A model generated the notes under the pieces. That model was not told where the DNA came from and made no database searches. It was given only the letters and a program-made list of their open reading frames with translations. A program made the position numbers and the translations under genes. From contig NZ_CP139195.1 in the NCBI RefSeq assembly GCF_034057115.1, positions 3,720,001-3,784,000 on the forward strand: a DNA stretch of 64,000 nucleotides, given 5' to 3'. Of the stretch, positions 19,312 through 28,902 are shown piece after piece. Every line of letters starts with the position of its first letter. Positions within the stretch are counted from its first letter, which is position 1. The stretch comes from Pseudomonas sp. AN-1. GTDB taxonomy: Bacteria > Pseudomonadota > Gammaproteobacteria > Pseudomonadales > Pseudomonadaceae.

Positions 19312-21929
19312 GGCGTGCCGTGCCGGCCGCACAGACCTGGCGTACGCGGCTGTGGCCCTACCGCCGGCTGCGCCGCGCGCGCGGCGCCAGCCGACCGACG
19401 GCGCTGCTGCTCAGCCTGCTGCAGCTGCTCGGCTGGCTGCTGCTGCGTCTGGAGAGTCCGGCCTGGCAGGCGCTGCTGAGCCGCCACGATCACTGGTATC
19501 CGCATCTGGCCGAGCGTCCGCCGCGCATCGGCGATCCGCTGCGCTACCTGACGCAGAGCCTCTGGCTGCTGCTCTGGCGCGGCGCGGACGCCCGTCCGCG
19601 CCGGCTCGTCCGCCTGCGCGGCTGGCTGCAGGGACGACGCGCGGCCATGCGCGCGCTGGCCGAGCGTGGCTGGACGCGGCTGAGCGCGCGCCTGCCACGC
19701 CCGCGCACGGCGCCCTGGCAGCGCGCCGAGGCCGGCCTGCTGCGCGCCGCCAGCTGGCAGCGGCGCACCCTGCTCGGGCTGGTCGGCCTGGTCGCCGGCG
19801 TGCTGGCCCTGCTGTGCATCACCGCGCCTTTCGACTACGCCGCCCAGGTGGCGTTCGTCCTGCTGCTGTGGGGCCTGGCCATGCTGGTGCGCCGGCTGCC
19901 GGGGCGCTTCGCCCTGCTGCTACTGGTGCTGCTGTCAGTGCTCGCCTCCTGTCGCTACCTGTGGTGGCGCTACACCGCGACCCTCAACTGGAACGACGGC
20001 ATCGACCTGACCTGCGGCCTGATCCTGCTGCTGGCGGAAACCTACGCCTGGCTGATCCTGATGCTCGGCTACCTGCAGACCAGCTGGCCGCTCAACCGCG
20101 AGCCGGCGCCGCTGCCGGACGATCTCGCCCGCTGGCCGACGGTGGACCTGATGATCCCCACCTACAACGAGGATCTGGCGGTGGTGCGCAACACCGTGCT
20201 CGCCGCCCTCGGCCTCGACTGGCCGGCGGACAAGCTGCGCGTGCACATCCTCGACGACGGCCGCCGCGACAGCTTCCGCCGCTTCGCCGCCGAGGTCGGC
20301 GCCGGCTACATCGTTCGCCCGGACAACCGCCACGCCAAGGCCGGCAACCTCAACCACGCGCTGACCTGCACCGACGCCGAGCTGGTGGCGATCTTCGACT
20401 GCGACCACGTGCCGGTGCGCTCCTTCCTGCAGCTCACCGTCGGCTGGTTCCTGCGCGATCCGCGGCTGGCGCTGGTGCAGACCCCGCACCACTTCTTCTC
20501 CCCCGATCCGTTCGAGCGCAACCTCGGTATCTTCCGCCGCCGGCCCAACGAGGGCGAGCTGTTCTACGGCCTGGTGCAGGACGGCAACGACCTGTGGAAC
20601 GCGGCCTTCTTCTGCGGCTCCTGCGCTGTGCTGCGGCGCAGCGCGCTGGAGGAGGTCGGCGGGGTGGCGGTGGAGACCGTCACCGAGGATGCCCACACCG
20701 CCCTGCGCCTGCACCGCCGCGGCTGGAACTCGGCCTACCTGCGCATCCCCCAGGCTGCCGGCCTGGCCACCGAGAGCCTGTCGGCGCACATCGGCCAGCG
20801 CATCCGCTGGGCGCGCGGCATGGCGCAGATCTTCCGCACCGACAATCCGCTGCTGGGCCGCGGCCTGAGCTTCTTCCAGCGCATCTGCTACGCCAACGCC
20901 ATGCTGCACTTCCTCGCCGGGCTGCCGCGGCTGGTGTTCCTCACCGCGCCGCTGGCCTTCCTGCTGCTGCACGCCTACATCATCTACGCGCCGGCGGCGA
21001 TGATCCTGCTGCAGGTGCTGCCGCACATGGTCCACGCCAGCCTGGCCAACTCGCGCATGCAGGGCGCCTGGCGGCACAGCTTCTGGGGCGAGGTCTACGA
21101 GACGGTGCTGGCCTGGTACATCGCCTGGCCGACCACGGTGGCGCTGTTCGCGCCGAAGAAGGGCAAGTTCAACGTCACCGCCAAGGGCGGCCTGATGCCG
21201 GAGAACCAGTTCGACTGGCGCATCGCCCGGCCCTACCTGGTGCTCGCCGGCCTCAACCTGCTCGGTCTCGGCTTCGCCGTCTGGCGCCTGCACCACGGCC
21301 CGGCCGAGGAGGTCGGCACGGTGCTGGTCAGCGTCCTGTGGGTGCTCTACAACCTGCTGATCATCGGCGGCGCAGTGGCGGTGGCGGCCGAGGCGCGCCA
21401 GCTGCGCCAGAACCACCGGGTGCCGGCACGCCTGCCGGCGGCCCTGCGCCTGCCCGACGGCCGGGTCTACGGCGGCGTGCTGGTCGACTACTCCAGCGGC
21501 GGCGCCGGCATCGAGCTGCCCCTGGAGCTGGGCCTCGACGCGCAGACGCCGGTGCGCCTGCTGCTGCGCCGCGGCGCGCGCGAGTTCGCCTTCGCCGGGC
21601 GGCTCAGCCACTGCCTCGGTCGCCACGTCGGCGTGCGCTTCGAGGAGCTGTCCCTGCAGCAGCAGATCGACCTGGTGCAGTGCACCTTCGCCCGCGCCAA
21701 CGCCTGGCTGGGCTGGAACGAGGGCTACCTCGAGGAGCGCCCGCTGCGCAGCTTCCTCGACGTGCTGGCGCTGGGCCTGAACGGCTACGTGCGCCTGCTC
21801 GAACACGCTCCGCCCGGCCTGCGCACCCTGCTCGGCGGCCTGCTGCGCCTGCTGCGCTGGTGCGCCAGCTTCCTGCCGCATCCGCCGCGCCCCCTTTCCC
21901 AACCTTCCGTGCGAGCCCTGTCCGTATGA
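19308..21929 (+). CDS. bcsA: BcsA, cellulose synthase catalytic subunit
   Basis: 873 aa, as in E. coli. Polymerises UDP-glucose into beta-1,4-glucan and exports it across the inner membrane. N-terminal helices lead into a GT2 domain with all key motifs: ILDDGRRD near 317, FDCDHV near 364, VTEDAHTAL near 460 and the QRIRW motif near 497. C-terminal helices are followed by a PilZ domain with the c-di-GMP signature (RQNHR near 701 and DYSSGG near 727), so activity should need c-di-GMP. The ATG at 19308 overlaps the bcsQ stop; a longer open frame upstream is a shadow of bcsQ. The stop overlaps the bcsB ATG. Confidence 0.97.
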   Translation: MRRAVPAAQTWRTRLWPYRRLRRARGASRPTALLLSLLQLLGWLLLRLESPAWQALLSRHDHWYPHLAERPPRIGDPLRYLTQSLWLLLWRGADARPRRLVRLRGWLQGRRAAMRALAERGWTRLSARLPRPRTAPWQRAEAGLLRAASWQRRTLLGLVGLVAGVLALLCITAPFDYAAQVAFVLLLWGLAMLVRRLPGRFALLLLVLLSVLASCRYLWWRYTATLNWNDGIDLTCGLILLLAETYAWLILMLGYLQTSWPLNREPAPLPDDLARWPTVDLMIPTYNEDLAVVRNTVLAALGLDWPADKLRVHILDDGRRDSFRRFAAEVGAGYIVRPDNRHAKAGNLNHALTCTDAELVAIFDCDHVPVRSFLQLTVGWFLRDPRLALVQTPHHFFSPDPFERNLGIFRRRPNEGELFYGLVQDGNDLWNAAFFCGSCAVLRRSALEEVGGVAVETVTEDAHTALRLHRRGWNSAYLRIPQAAGLATESLSAHIGQRIRWARGMAQIFRTDNPLLGRGLSFFQRICYANAMLHFLAGLPRLVFLTAPLAFLLLHAYIIYAPAAMILLQVLPHMVHASLANSRMQGAWRHSFWGEVYETVLAWYIAWPTTVALFAPKKGKFNVTAKGGLMPENQFDWRIARPYLVLAGLNLLGLGFAVWRLHHGPAEEVGTVLVSVLWVLYNLLIIGGAVAVAAEARQLRQNHRVPARLPAALRLPDGRVYGGVLVDYSSGGAGIELPLELGLDAQTPVRLLLRRGAREFAFAGRLSHCLGRHVGVRFEELSLQQQIDLVQCTFARANAWLGWNEGYLEERPLRSFLDVLALGLNGYVRLLEHAPPGLRTLLGGLLRLLRWCASFLPHPPRPLSQPSVRALSV

Positions 21930-24244
21930 CCCTGTCGTTCAAGCCCTGGCTGGCTGCCCTGATCCTGTTCGCCTCGACCCGGGCCGCGCTGGCCGTCGCC
22001 GCGGCGGATACCGGCGCGCTGCCCGCCGCCCCGCTGGAGGCGCCGGCGGCGCTCGCGCTGGCCGAACCGGTCGAGCCGCCGGTGCCGGCCTGGCAGGACA
22101 GCCGGCGCTTCGCCGAGCTGGGGCGCAGCGCCGACGTGCTGCTGCTGGGCATCCGCAACAGCGAGCAGATCGAGTTCGGCCTGCGCCGCGACCGCCTGGT
22201 CACCGCCGCGCGGCTGAGCCTGGAGTACACCCCGTCGCCGGCCCTGCTGCCGACCCTGTCGCACCTGCGCGTCTACCTCAACGACCGCCTGATGGGCGTG
22301 CTGGCCATCGACCACGACCAGCCCGGCCAGCAGGTGCGCCGCGAGCTGCCGCTCGACCCGCGCCTGCTCGGCGACTTCAACCGCCTGCGCCTGGAGTTCG
22401 TCGGCCACTACGCGGAGATCTGCGAGGACCCGGCCAACAGCGCGCTGTGGCTGAGCCTCAGCCGCGACAGCGCGATCCACCTCGACGAGCAGGCGCTGAG
22501 CCTGCCCAACGATCTGGCGCACTTCCCGGCGCCGTTCTTCGATCCCCGCGACAGCGGCCCGCTGGAGCTGCCGGTGGTGTTCGCCGGCGCGCCGACGGTC
22601 GGCGAGCAGCGCGCCGCGGCGGTGCTCGCCTCGCACTTCGGCCGCCTCGCCGACTGGCGCGGCGTGCGTTTCCCGGTGCTGTTCGACCGCCTGCCGGCGG
22701 TCGCCGGGAAACGGCCGCCGCAGCCGACCCTGGTGTTCGCCACCAACACCCGGCGGCCGGCGTTCATGGCCGACCCCGAGCGCTTCCCGGCGGTCGAGGG
22801 CCCGGTGCTGGAGCTGATCGACCACCCCGACAGCCCCTACGGCACCCTGCTGCTGGTGCGCGGGCGCGACGAGGCCGACCTGCAGCGCGCGGTCGAGGCG
22901 CTGGCGCTGGGCAGCCCGCTGCTGCGCGGCACCCGCGTGACGGTCGGCGAGCTGCCGCCGCCGACGCCGCGCCGCCCCTACGACGCGCCGAAGTGGGCGC
23001 CCACCGACCGTCCGGTGCGCCTCGCCGAGCTGCTCGACTACCCGCAGCAGCTGCAGGTCAGCGGCCTGCAGCCGGCGCCGATCAACCTCGACATCCACCT
23101 GCCGCCGGACCTGTTCGTCTGGCGCAACCAGGGCATCCCGCTGCGCACCCAGTTCCGCTACAGCGTGCCGGGCAACAGCGACGAGTCGCGGCTGGACGTC
23201 CACCTCAACGACCAGTTCATCGCCAGCCTCGCGCTGCCCGGCCGCGAGCAGCGCAGCGGCGTCGAGGAGATGCGCCTGGCGGTGACCGGCGAGGCCGAGG
23301 GCCTGCGCGAGAAGCTGCTGGTGCCCGCGCTCAAGGTCGGCGACCGCAACCGCCTGAGCTACGCCTTCAACTTCGCCAGCGTGCAGGGCAGCGCCCAGCG
23401 CGACCGCTGCCAGACCATGCTGCCGGTGGCGGTGCACGGCAGCATCGACGAGGCGTCGACCATCGACCTGTCCGGCTACCACCACTATCTGGCGATGCCC
23501 GACCTGCGCGCCTTCGCCCGCAGCGGCTTCCCGTTCAGCCGCATGGCCGACCTTTCCGAGACCCTGGTGCTGGTGCCCCGCCAGGCCAGCGAGGCGCAGG
23601 TGGCGACCCTGCTCGAGACGCTCGGCGGGCTGGGCGCGCAGATCGGCTATCCGGCCCTCGGCGTGCGCCTGAGCGACGACTGGCAGGCGGCCCGCGCGGC
23701 CGACGCCGACCTGCTGCTGCTCGGCGACTGGCCGGCGGAGCTGCGCGAGCGCGCCGACTTCGGCGTGCGTCTGGCGGCGCCCTACGACCGCCTGCTGGCC
23801 GGCCAGCCGGTGCGCGCGCAGCCCACCGGCCGGCAGGTGCTGGGCACGGTGACGCCGCAGGCGACGGTACAGATCGCCGCCAGCGCGCCGATCGCCGCGG
23901 TGGCCGGCCTGCAGTCGCCGTTCCATGCCCAGCGCAGCATCGTCGCCCTGCTCGCCAGCGGGGCCGAGGACTACGCCCTGCTGCGCGACACCCTGGCCGA
24001 CCCCGGCGCGCGCGAGGGGATGGCCGGCTCGCTGGCGCTGATCCGCAGCAGCGGGGTGCACAGCCAGTTCGTCGGCGAGCCCTACTACGTCGGCGAACTG
24101 CCCTGGTGGCTGCTGCTGTGGTTCCACCTCTCCGAGCATCCGCTGCTGGTGGCGGCGCTGAGCGCGCTCAGCGTGGTGCTCGGCGCCTTCCTGGTCTGGT
24201 ACCTGCTGCGCGGCGTGGCCCGCCGCCGGCGCGGGGAGGCCTGA
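21926..24244 (+). CDS. bcsB: BcsB, periplasmic cellulose synthase regulatory subunit
   Basis: 772 aa. BcsB contains paired carbohydrate-binding and flavodoxin-like domains in the periplasm and a C-terminal helix that packs against BcsA and is needed for catalysis. The signal peptide is residues 1-23 (ending TRAALA), the body is beta-rich, and the C-terminal membrane anchor is at about 738-763 (PLLVAALSALSVVLGAFLVW), followed by a basic cytoplasmic end. Start ATG 21926 overlaps the bcsA stop. The bcsZ ATG follows 2 bp after its stop. Confidence 0.95.
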   Translation: MTLSFKPWLAALILFASTRAALAVAAADTGALPAAPLEAPAALALAEPVEPPVPAWQDSRRFAELGRSADVLLLGIRNSEQIEFGLRRDRLVTAARLSLEYTPSPALLPTLSHLRVYLNDRLMGVLAIDHDQPGQQVRRELPLDPRLLGDFNRLRLEFVGHYAEICEDPANSALWLSLSRDSAIHLDEQALSLPNDLAHFPAPFFDPRDSGPLELPVVFAGAPTVGEQRAAAVLASHFGRLADWRGVRFPVLFDRLPAVAGKRPPQPTLVFATNTRRPAFMADPERFPAVEGPVLELIDHPDSPYGTLLLVRGRDEADLQRAVEALALGSPLLRGTRVTVGELPPPTPRRPYDAPKWAPTDRPVRLAELLDYPQQLQVSGLQPAPINLDIHLPPDLFVWRNQGIPLRTQFRYSVPGNSDESRLDVHLNDQFIASLALPGREQRSGVEEMRLAVTGEAEGLREKLLVPALKVGDRNRLSYAFNFASVQGSAQRDRCQTMLPVAVHGSIDEASTIDLSGYHHYLAMPDLRAFARSGFPFSRMADLSETLVLVPRQASEAQVATLLETLGGLGAQIGYPALGVRLSDDWQAARAADADLLLLGDWPAELRERADFGVRLAAPYDRLLAGQPVRAQPTGRQVLGTVTPQATVQIAASAPIAAVAGLQSPFHAQRSIVALLASGAEDYALLRDTLADPGAREGMAGSLALIRSSGVHSQFVGEPYYVGELPWWLLLWFHLSEHPLLVAALSALSVVLGAFLVWYLLRGVARRRRGEA

Positions 24245-24246
24245 GC

Positions 24247-25350
24247 ATGCGGCTTCTGTTCCGTGCCCTGCTGCTCGCCGCGCTGAGCCTGCCGGCGGCC
24301 GCCGGCGATTGCGCCTGGCCGGCCTGGGACGCCTTCCGCGCGGCGCTGGTCAGCGCCGACGGCCGGGTGATCGACCCGTCCTCGCCGCGGCGCATCAGCA
24401 CCTCGGAGGGCCAGGCCTACGCGCTGTTCTTCGCCCTGGTGGCCGACGACCGCGACGGCTTCGCCCGCCTGCTGCGCTGGACCGAGAACAACCTGGCCGG
24501 CGGCGACCTGCGCCGGCACCTGCCGGCCTGGCTGTGGGGCCGGGCGGACGACGGCCAGTGGCGGGTGCTCGACGCCAACAACGCCAGCGACGCCGACCTC
24601 TGGCTGGCCTACAGCCTGCTGGAGGCCGGGCGCCTGTGGCAGCGGCCGGACTACGCCCACCTGGGCCAGGACCTGCTCTGGCGCAGCGCCGCGCAGACCC
24701 TGCAGCCGCTGCCGGGGCTCGGCCTGATGCTGCTGCCGGGCGACCAGGGCTTCGTCGCGGAGGCCGGCTGGCGGCTCAATCCCAGCTACCTGCCGCCGCA
24801 GCTGCTCGAGCGCTTCGCCGCCATCGCCCCGGTGTGGGCCGAGCTGGCCGGCAACGCCCGCCGCCTGCTGCGCGAGGGTTCCCCGCGCGGGCTGGCGCCG
24901 GACTGGCTGCTGTGGCGGCGCGCACAGGGCTGGGCGGCCGACCCCGAGCACGGCCGCGAGGGCGACTACGACGCCATCCGCGTCTACCTGTGGGTCGGCA
25001 TGCTGGCCGCCGACGCTCCCGGACGCGCCGAGCTGCAGCGCCATTTCGCGCCCATGGCGGCGCTGACCGCCGCGCGCGGCGCGCCGCCGGAGCGCATCGA
25101 CGCCGGCGACGGCCGCGCCGAGGGGCAGGGCGGTGCGGGTTTCAGCGCCGCCCTGCTGCCGCTGCTGGCCAGCCTCGATCCGGCCGCGCACGCCAGCCAG
25201 CGTGCGCGGCTGGCGCAGCAGCCGGCGGCGGCGCAGGCCTACTACGATCAGGTGCTCGGCCTGTTCGGCGGCGGCTGGGATGCCGGCCGCTTCCGCTTCG
25301 CCGCCGACGGCCGGCTGCTGCCGGCCTGGGAGCAGCGATGCGCGGATTGA
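24247..25350 (+). CDS. bcsZ: BcsZ, periplasmic endo-1,4-beta-glucanase (GH8)
   Basis: 367 aa with a signal peptide (residues 1-19, cut near AAAGDC). It is a family-8 glycoside hydrolase that trims or clears cellulose during export. Glu54 in STSEGQAYALFF and Asp242 in EGDYDAIRVYLW fall where E. coli BcsZ has its catalytic pair (E55 and D243), and NNASDADLWLAY is the conserved substrate-binding stretch. Its last 13 bp overlap the bcsC start, so bcsC is probably translationally coupled. Confidence 0.95.
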   Translation: MRLLFRALLLAALSLPAAAGDCAWPAWDAFRAALVSADGRVIDPSSPRRISTSEGQAYALFFALVADDRDGFARLLRWTENNLAGGDLRRHLPAWLWGRADDGQWRVLDANNASDADLWLAYSLLEAGRLWQRPDYAHLGQDLLWRSAAQTLQPLPGLGLMLLPGDQGFVAEAGWRLNPSYLPPQLLERFAAIAPVWAELAGNARRLLREGSPRGLAPDWLLWRRAQGWAADPEHGREGDYDAIRVYLWVGMLAADAPGRAELQRHFAPMAALTAARGAPPERIDAGDGRAEGQGGAGFSAALLPLLASLDPAAHASQRARLAQQPAAAQAYYDQVLGLFGGGWDAGRFRFAADGRLLPAWEQRCAD

Positions 25351-28300
25351 CGGCTCTGCTGTTGTGCGGCGCGCTGCTGCCGGGAGCGGTGGCGGCGCAG
25401 GCCCTGCCGGTCGAGCAGCAGCGCGCCTGGCTGCTCGGCCAGGTGCGCCTCGGCGAGGCGCTGGAGCGCGACGATCTGGTCAGCGGCGCCCTCGAGCGCC
25501 TGCAGCTGCTGGAACCGGACAGCCCCGAGGCCCAGGCCGCCGCGGCGCGCCTGGCGCTGCGCCGCGGCGAGCCGCGCGCGGCCGGGCGCCATCTCAATCG
25601 CCTGTACCGCCAGGCGCCGGACTCGCCGCTCGCCCTGCAGACGCAGATCCTGCTCAAGCTGTCGCTGGCCCAGGGCCAGCAGGCGCTGCAGGGAGCCCGT
25701 CTGTTGGCGGCCAGCGGCCGGGTAGACGAGGCGCGCGCGGCCTACGACCGTCTGCTCGGCGGAGCGCCGCCGACCCTCGAGCTGGGCCTCGAATACTGGC
25801 GCCTGCGCAGCCGTCAGGACGGCCAGCGGGCGCAGGCGATCGCCGCGCTGGATGCACTGGCGCGCCACTATCCCGAGCACGTCGGCCTGCGCCAGACCCT
25901 CGCCGACCTGCTGTTCGACGAGGGCCGCGGCGACGAGGCGCGGCGCCTGCTGCACCAGCTGGCCGCGGAGCCGCAGGCCAGCCAGGCGGCGGCGCAGCGC
26001 GAGTTCCAGTACCTCGCCGAGCTGCCGCTGGGCCACGCCAGCGTCGCCGCCTGGCAGGAGTTCGTGCGCCGCTACCCGGACTCGCCGCTGCAGGCCGAGG
26101 CGCAGCAGACTCTCGCGGTGCAGCGCCGGCAGGTCGCCGACCCGGCCTGGCAGGCCGGCCAGCTCGGCGAGCAGTTGCTGGAGCAGGGCGATGTGGCGGG
26201 CGCCGAGGCCGCCCTGCGCCGTGCCCTGCGCGGCCGGCCCGCGGACGCCGGGCTGCACGGCGCGCTGGGCCTGGCGCTGCTGCGCCAGAGCCGCCACGGC
26301 GAGGCGCTGGCCGCCTTCGCCGCGGCGCAGCGCCGCGAGCAGGATCCGCGGCGGATCGGCAAGTGGCGCGACCTGCATGAGGCCACCCGCTACTGGGCGC
26401 TGCTCGAGCAGGCCGAGGCCGCCGCCGGGGAGCGGGCCGGCCAGCTCTACCGGCAGGCGCAGCGGCTGCGCCCGGAGCGTCCGGAGGGCGCGCTCGGCCT
26501 GGCCGCGCTGGCCGAGGAGGCGGGCGACCTGGCCGAAGCCGAGCGCCAGCTGCACCATGCCGAGCGCCTGGCGCCGGACAGCCGCGCCGTGCACTGGGGG
26601 CTGCTCAAGCTGTATCGCCTGCAGTCGCCGGAGCGCGCGCTGGCCTATCTCGAGGGCCTGCCTGCGGCGCAGCAGCCGGCCTTCGCCGAGCCGCTGCGCG
26701 AACTGCGCGTGGCGCGCCTGCAGCAGCAGGCCGAGGCTGCCGCGCAGCGCGGCGATGCGGCGGCGGCCGTGACCCTGCTGGCCAGCGCGCGGCGCCTGGC
26801 GCCGGAGGATCCCTGGCTGGCCTACCGGCTGGCCGAGCGCCTGCGCGAGCAGGGCCGCACGGAGGCCGCCGACGCCGCCTTCGCCGACCTGCTCGGCCGC
26901 CGCGGAGCCGATCCGCAGGTGCGCTACGCCCATGCCCTGCACCTGTCCGCCAGCGAGCGCGACGGCGCCGCCCTGGCCAGCCTGCGGGCCTTGCCCGCCG
27001 CCGCCTGGAACGACGACATGCGCGCGCTGGCCGTGCGCCTGGAGCGCCGCCGCCTGCTGGCGCGCGCCGAGAAGCTGCGCGCCGCCGGCCGCGAGGCGCA
27101 GGCGGTCGCCCTGCTCGAAGGGCAGGCCACGCTGCCTGCCGAGGATCTGCTGCGCCTGGCGGCCTGGGCCGGCGAGCACGGCGACCATCCGCGGGCGCTG
27201 GGCTATCTGGGGCGCATCGACGCCGGCGCGCCGGAGTGGCCGCAGGCCCGCCTCGGCCAGATCGAGAGCTGGCTGGCCCTCGGCCAGGCCGGACCGGCGC
27301 GCGCCGCCCTGGCGGCGCTGCCGGACTTCCCCGCCGAGCAGCGCCAGGCCCGCCGGCGGGTCGCCGCCGCCTGGCTGGCGCTGGGCGACGCGGTGCGCGC
27401 GCGCGCGCAGCTCGAGCGGCTGCTGGCCGAGGGCGGCGCGGAGGACGCGCAGCTGCTGCGCGATACGGCCCGCCTGCAGGCGGCGAACGCGCCGCAGGAC
27501 GCCCTCGACCTGTATGCCCGCGGCCTGCACGCGCTCGGCGAGCTGGACGCCGGAGCGGTGGCGCCGCGCGACGACCGCGCGCTGACCCGCGCCAGTCGCC
27601 CGAGCGACGAGGACGACTGGCTGGCGCGCAGCCTGCGCGGCGAGACCGCGGCGCTGTACCAGCAGCACAACCCGAGCCTGCGCCTGCAGCACGACCATGC
27701 CTGGCGCAACGACGACGTCACCCCGGGCCTGTCCGATCTGCGCATCGACACCAGCATGCTGCACTACGCGCAGCCGCTGGCCGGCGGCCGCGCGTTCCTG
27801 CGCGTCGAGCGGGTGGCGATGGACGCCGGGCGTTTCGAGAGCGAGGACGGCGGCGGGCATGTCGAGAACTTCGGCAGCTGCGCCCTGGCTGGCGCGGCGG
27901 GCGGCTGCCCGCTCGACCGCCAGCAGGCGAGCGGCACCGCGTTGGCGCTGGGCTGGCGCGACGAGCGCTGGGCCTTCGATCTCGGCCGCTCGCCCGACGG
28001 CTTCGAGATCGGCAACTGGCTGGGCGGGCTGAGCCATTCCGGCGATCTGGCGGGCATCGGCTGGACGCTGACCGCCTCGCGCCGGCCGCTGTCCAACTCG
28101 CTGCTGTCCTACGCCGGCGCCGTCGATCCCGTGACCGGCATCCGCTGGGGCGGGGTCACCGCCAGCGGCGTCAGCCTCGGCCTGAGCCATGATCGTGGCG
28201 GCGACCATGGCGTGTGGGCCGACCTGGGCCTGCACCGCCTGCGCGGCGAGAATGTCGCGGACAACCGGCGCCTGCGCCTGATGGCGGGCTACTACTACCG

Positions 28301-28790
28301 GCTGATCGAGCGCGCCGACGAGCGCCTGCGTGTCGGCCTGAACGCCATGCACTGGCGCTACGAGCGGGACCTCGGCGGCTACAGCCTCGGCCAGGGCGGC
28401 TACTACAGCCCGCAGCGCTACTCCTCCCTCGGCCTGCCGGTCAGCTACGCCTGGCGCAGCGCCGACTGGTCGCTGGCGCTGGAGGGCTCGCTGGGCTGGT
28501 CGCAGTCGCGCAGCGACGACAGCCCGGTCTACCCGCTCGGCGTGCCGGCCGCGGGCGCCGCGGCGTTGCAGCGCGGCAGCAGCGGCAGCGCCGTCGGCTA
28601 CCGTCTGGGCGGGCTGCTCGAGCGGCGCCTGGGCGATCACTGGGCGCTCGGCGCCGGCTTCACCTGGCAGCAGAGCGAGGACTACGCGCCGAGCTACGCG
28701 CAGCTGCAGCTGCGCTACCTGTTCGAGCCCTGGCAGGGGGCGCTGACGCTGGGCGGCGAGTTGCTGGAGCCCTACAGCGAGTTCAAGTGA
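25338..28790 (+). CDS. bcsC: BcsC, TPR protein and outer-membrane cellulose porin
   Basis: 1150 aa. The signal peptide is at residues 1-20. Residues about 30-750 are alpha-helical TPR repeats that span the periplasm and contact peptidoglycan or the synthase. Residues about 800-1150 are the BcsC-type outer-membrane beta-barrel, ending in the strand-rich LEPYSEFK. Cellulose is thought to leave through this pore. The start at 25338 lies inside the end of bcsZ; earlier in-frame codons are a shadow of bcsZ. It is the last gene of the operon; ompR follows after 112 bp. Confidence 0.95.
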   Translation: MRGLTALLLCGALLPGAVAAQALPVEQQRAWLLGQVRLGEALERDDLVSGALERLQLLEPDSPEAQAAAARLALRRGEPRAAGRHLNRLYRQAPDSPLALQTQILLKLSLAQGQQALQGARLLAASGRVDEARAAYDRLLGGAPPTLELGLEYWRLRSRQDGQRAQAIAALDALARHYPEHVGLRQTLADLLFDEGRGDEARRLLHQLAAEPQASQAAAQREFQYLAELPLGHASVAAWQEFVRRYPDSPLQAEAQQTLAVQRRQVADPAWQAGQLGEQLLEQGDVAGAEAALRRALRGRPADAGLHGALGLALLRQSRHGEALAAFAAAQRREQDPRRIGKWRDLHEATRYWALLEQAEAAAGERAGQLYRQAQRLRPERPEGALGLAALAEEAGDLAEAERQLHHAERLAPDSRAVHWGLLKLYRLQSPERALAYLEGLPAAQQPAFAEPLRELRVARLQQQAEAAAQRGDAAAAVTLLASARRLAPEDPWLAYRLAERLREQGRTEAADAAFADLLGRRGADPQVRYAHALHLSASERDGAALASLRALPAAAWNDDMRALAVRLERRRLLARAEKLRAAGREAQAVALLEGQATLPAEDLLRLAAWAGEHGDHPRALGYLGRIDAGAPEWPQARLGQIESWLALGQAGPARAALAALPDFPAEQRQARRRVAAAWLALGDAVRARAQLERLLAEGGAEDAQLLRDTARLQAANAPQDALDLYARGLHALGELDAGAVAPRDDRALTRASRPSDEDDWLARSLRGETAALYQQHNPSLRLQHDHAWRNDDVTPGLSDLRIDTSMLHYAQPLAGGRAFLRVERVAMDAGRFESEDGGGHVENFGSCALAGAAGGCPLDRQQASGTALALGWRDERWAFDLGRSPDGFEIGNWLGGLSHSGDLAGIGWTLTASRRPLSNSLLSYAGAVDPVTGIRWGGVTASGVSLGLSHDRGGDHGVWADLGLHRLRGENVADNRRLRLMAGYYYRLIERADERLRVGLNAMHWRYERDLGGYSLGQGGYYSPQRYSSLGLPVSYAWRSADWSLALEGSLGWSQSRSDDSPVYPLGVPAAGAAALQRGSSGSAVGYRLGGLLERRLGDHWALGAGFTWQQSEDYAPSYAQLQLRYLFEPWQGALTLGGELLEPYSEFK

Positions 28791-28902
28791 CCCCGAGGGG
28801 GCGGATGGCCGGGCGCCCGTTCGCGTAAAATCTGCTAACAAAGGCCGTCCGGCCGGGGGCGGCCGCTGCGTCATAATCCCCGGACATTTGCGAGGACCCC
28901 CG

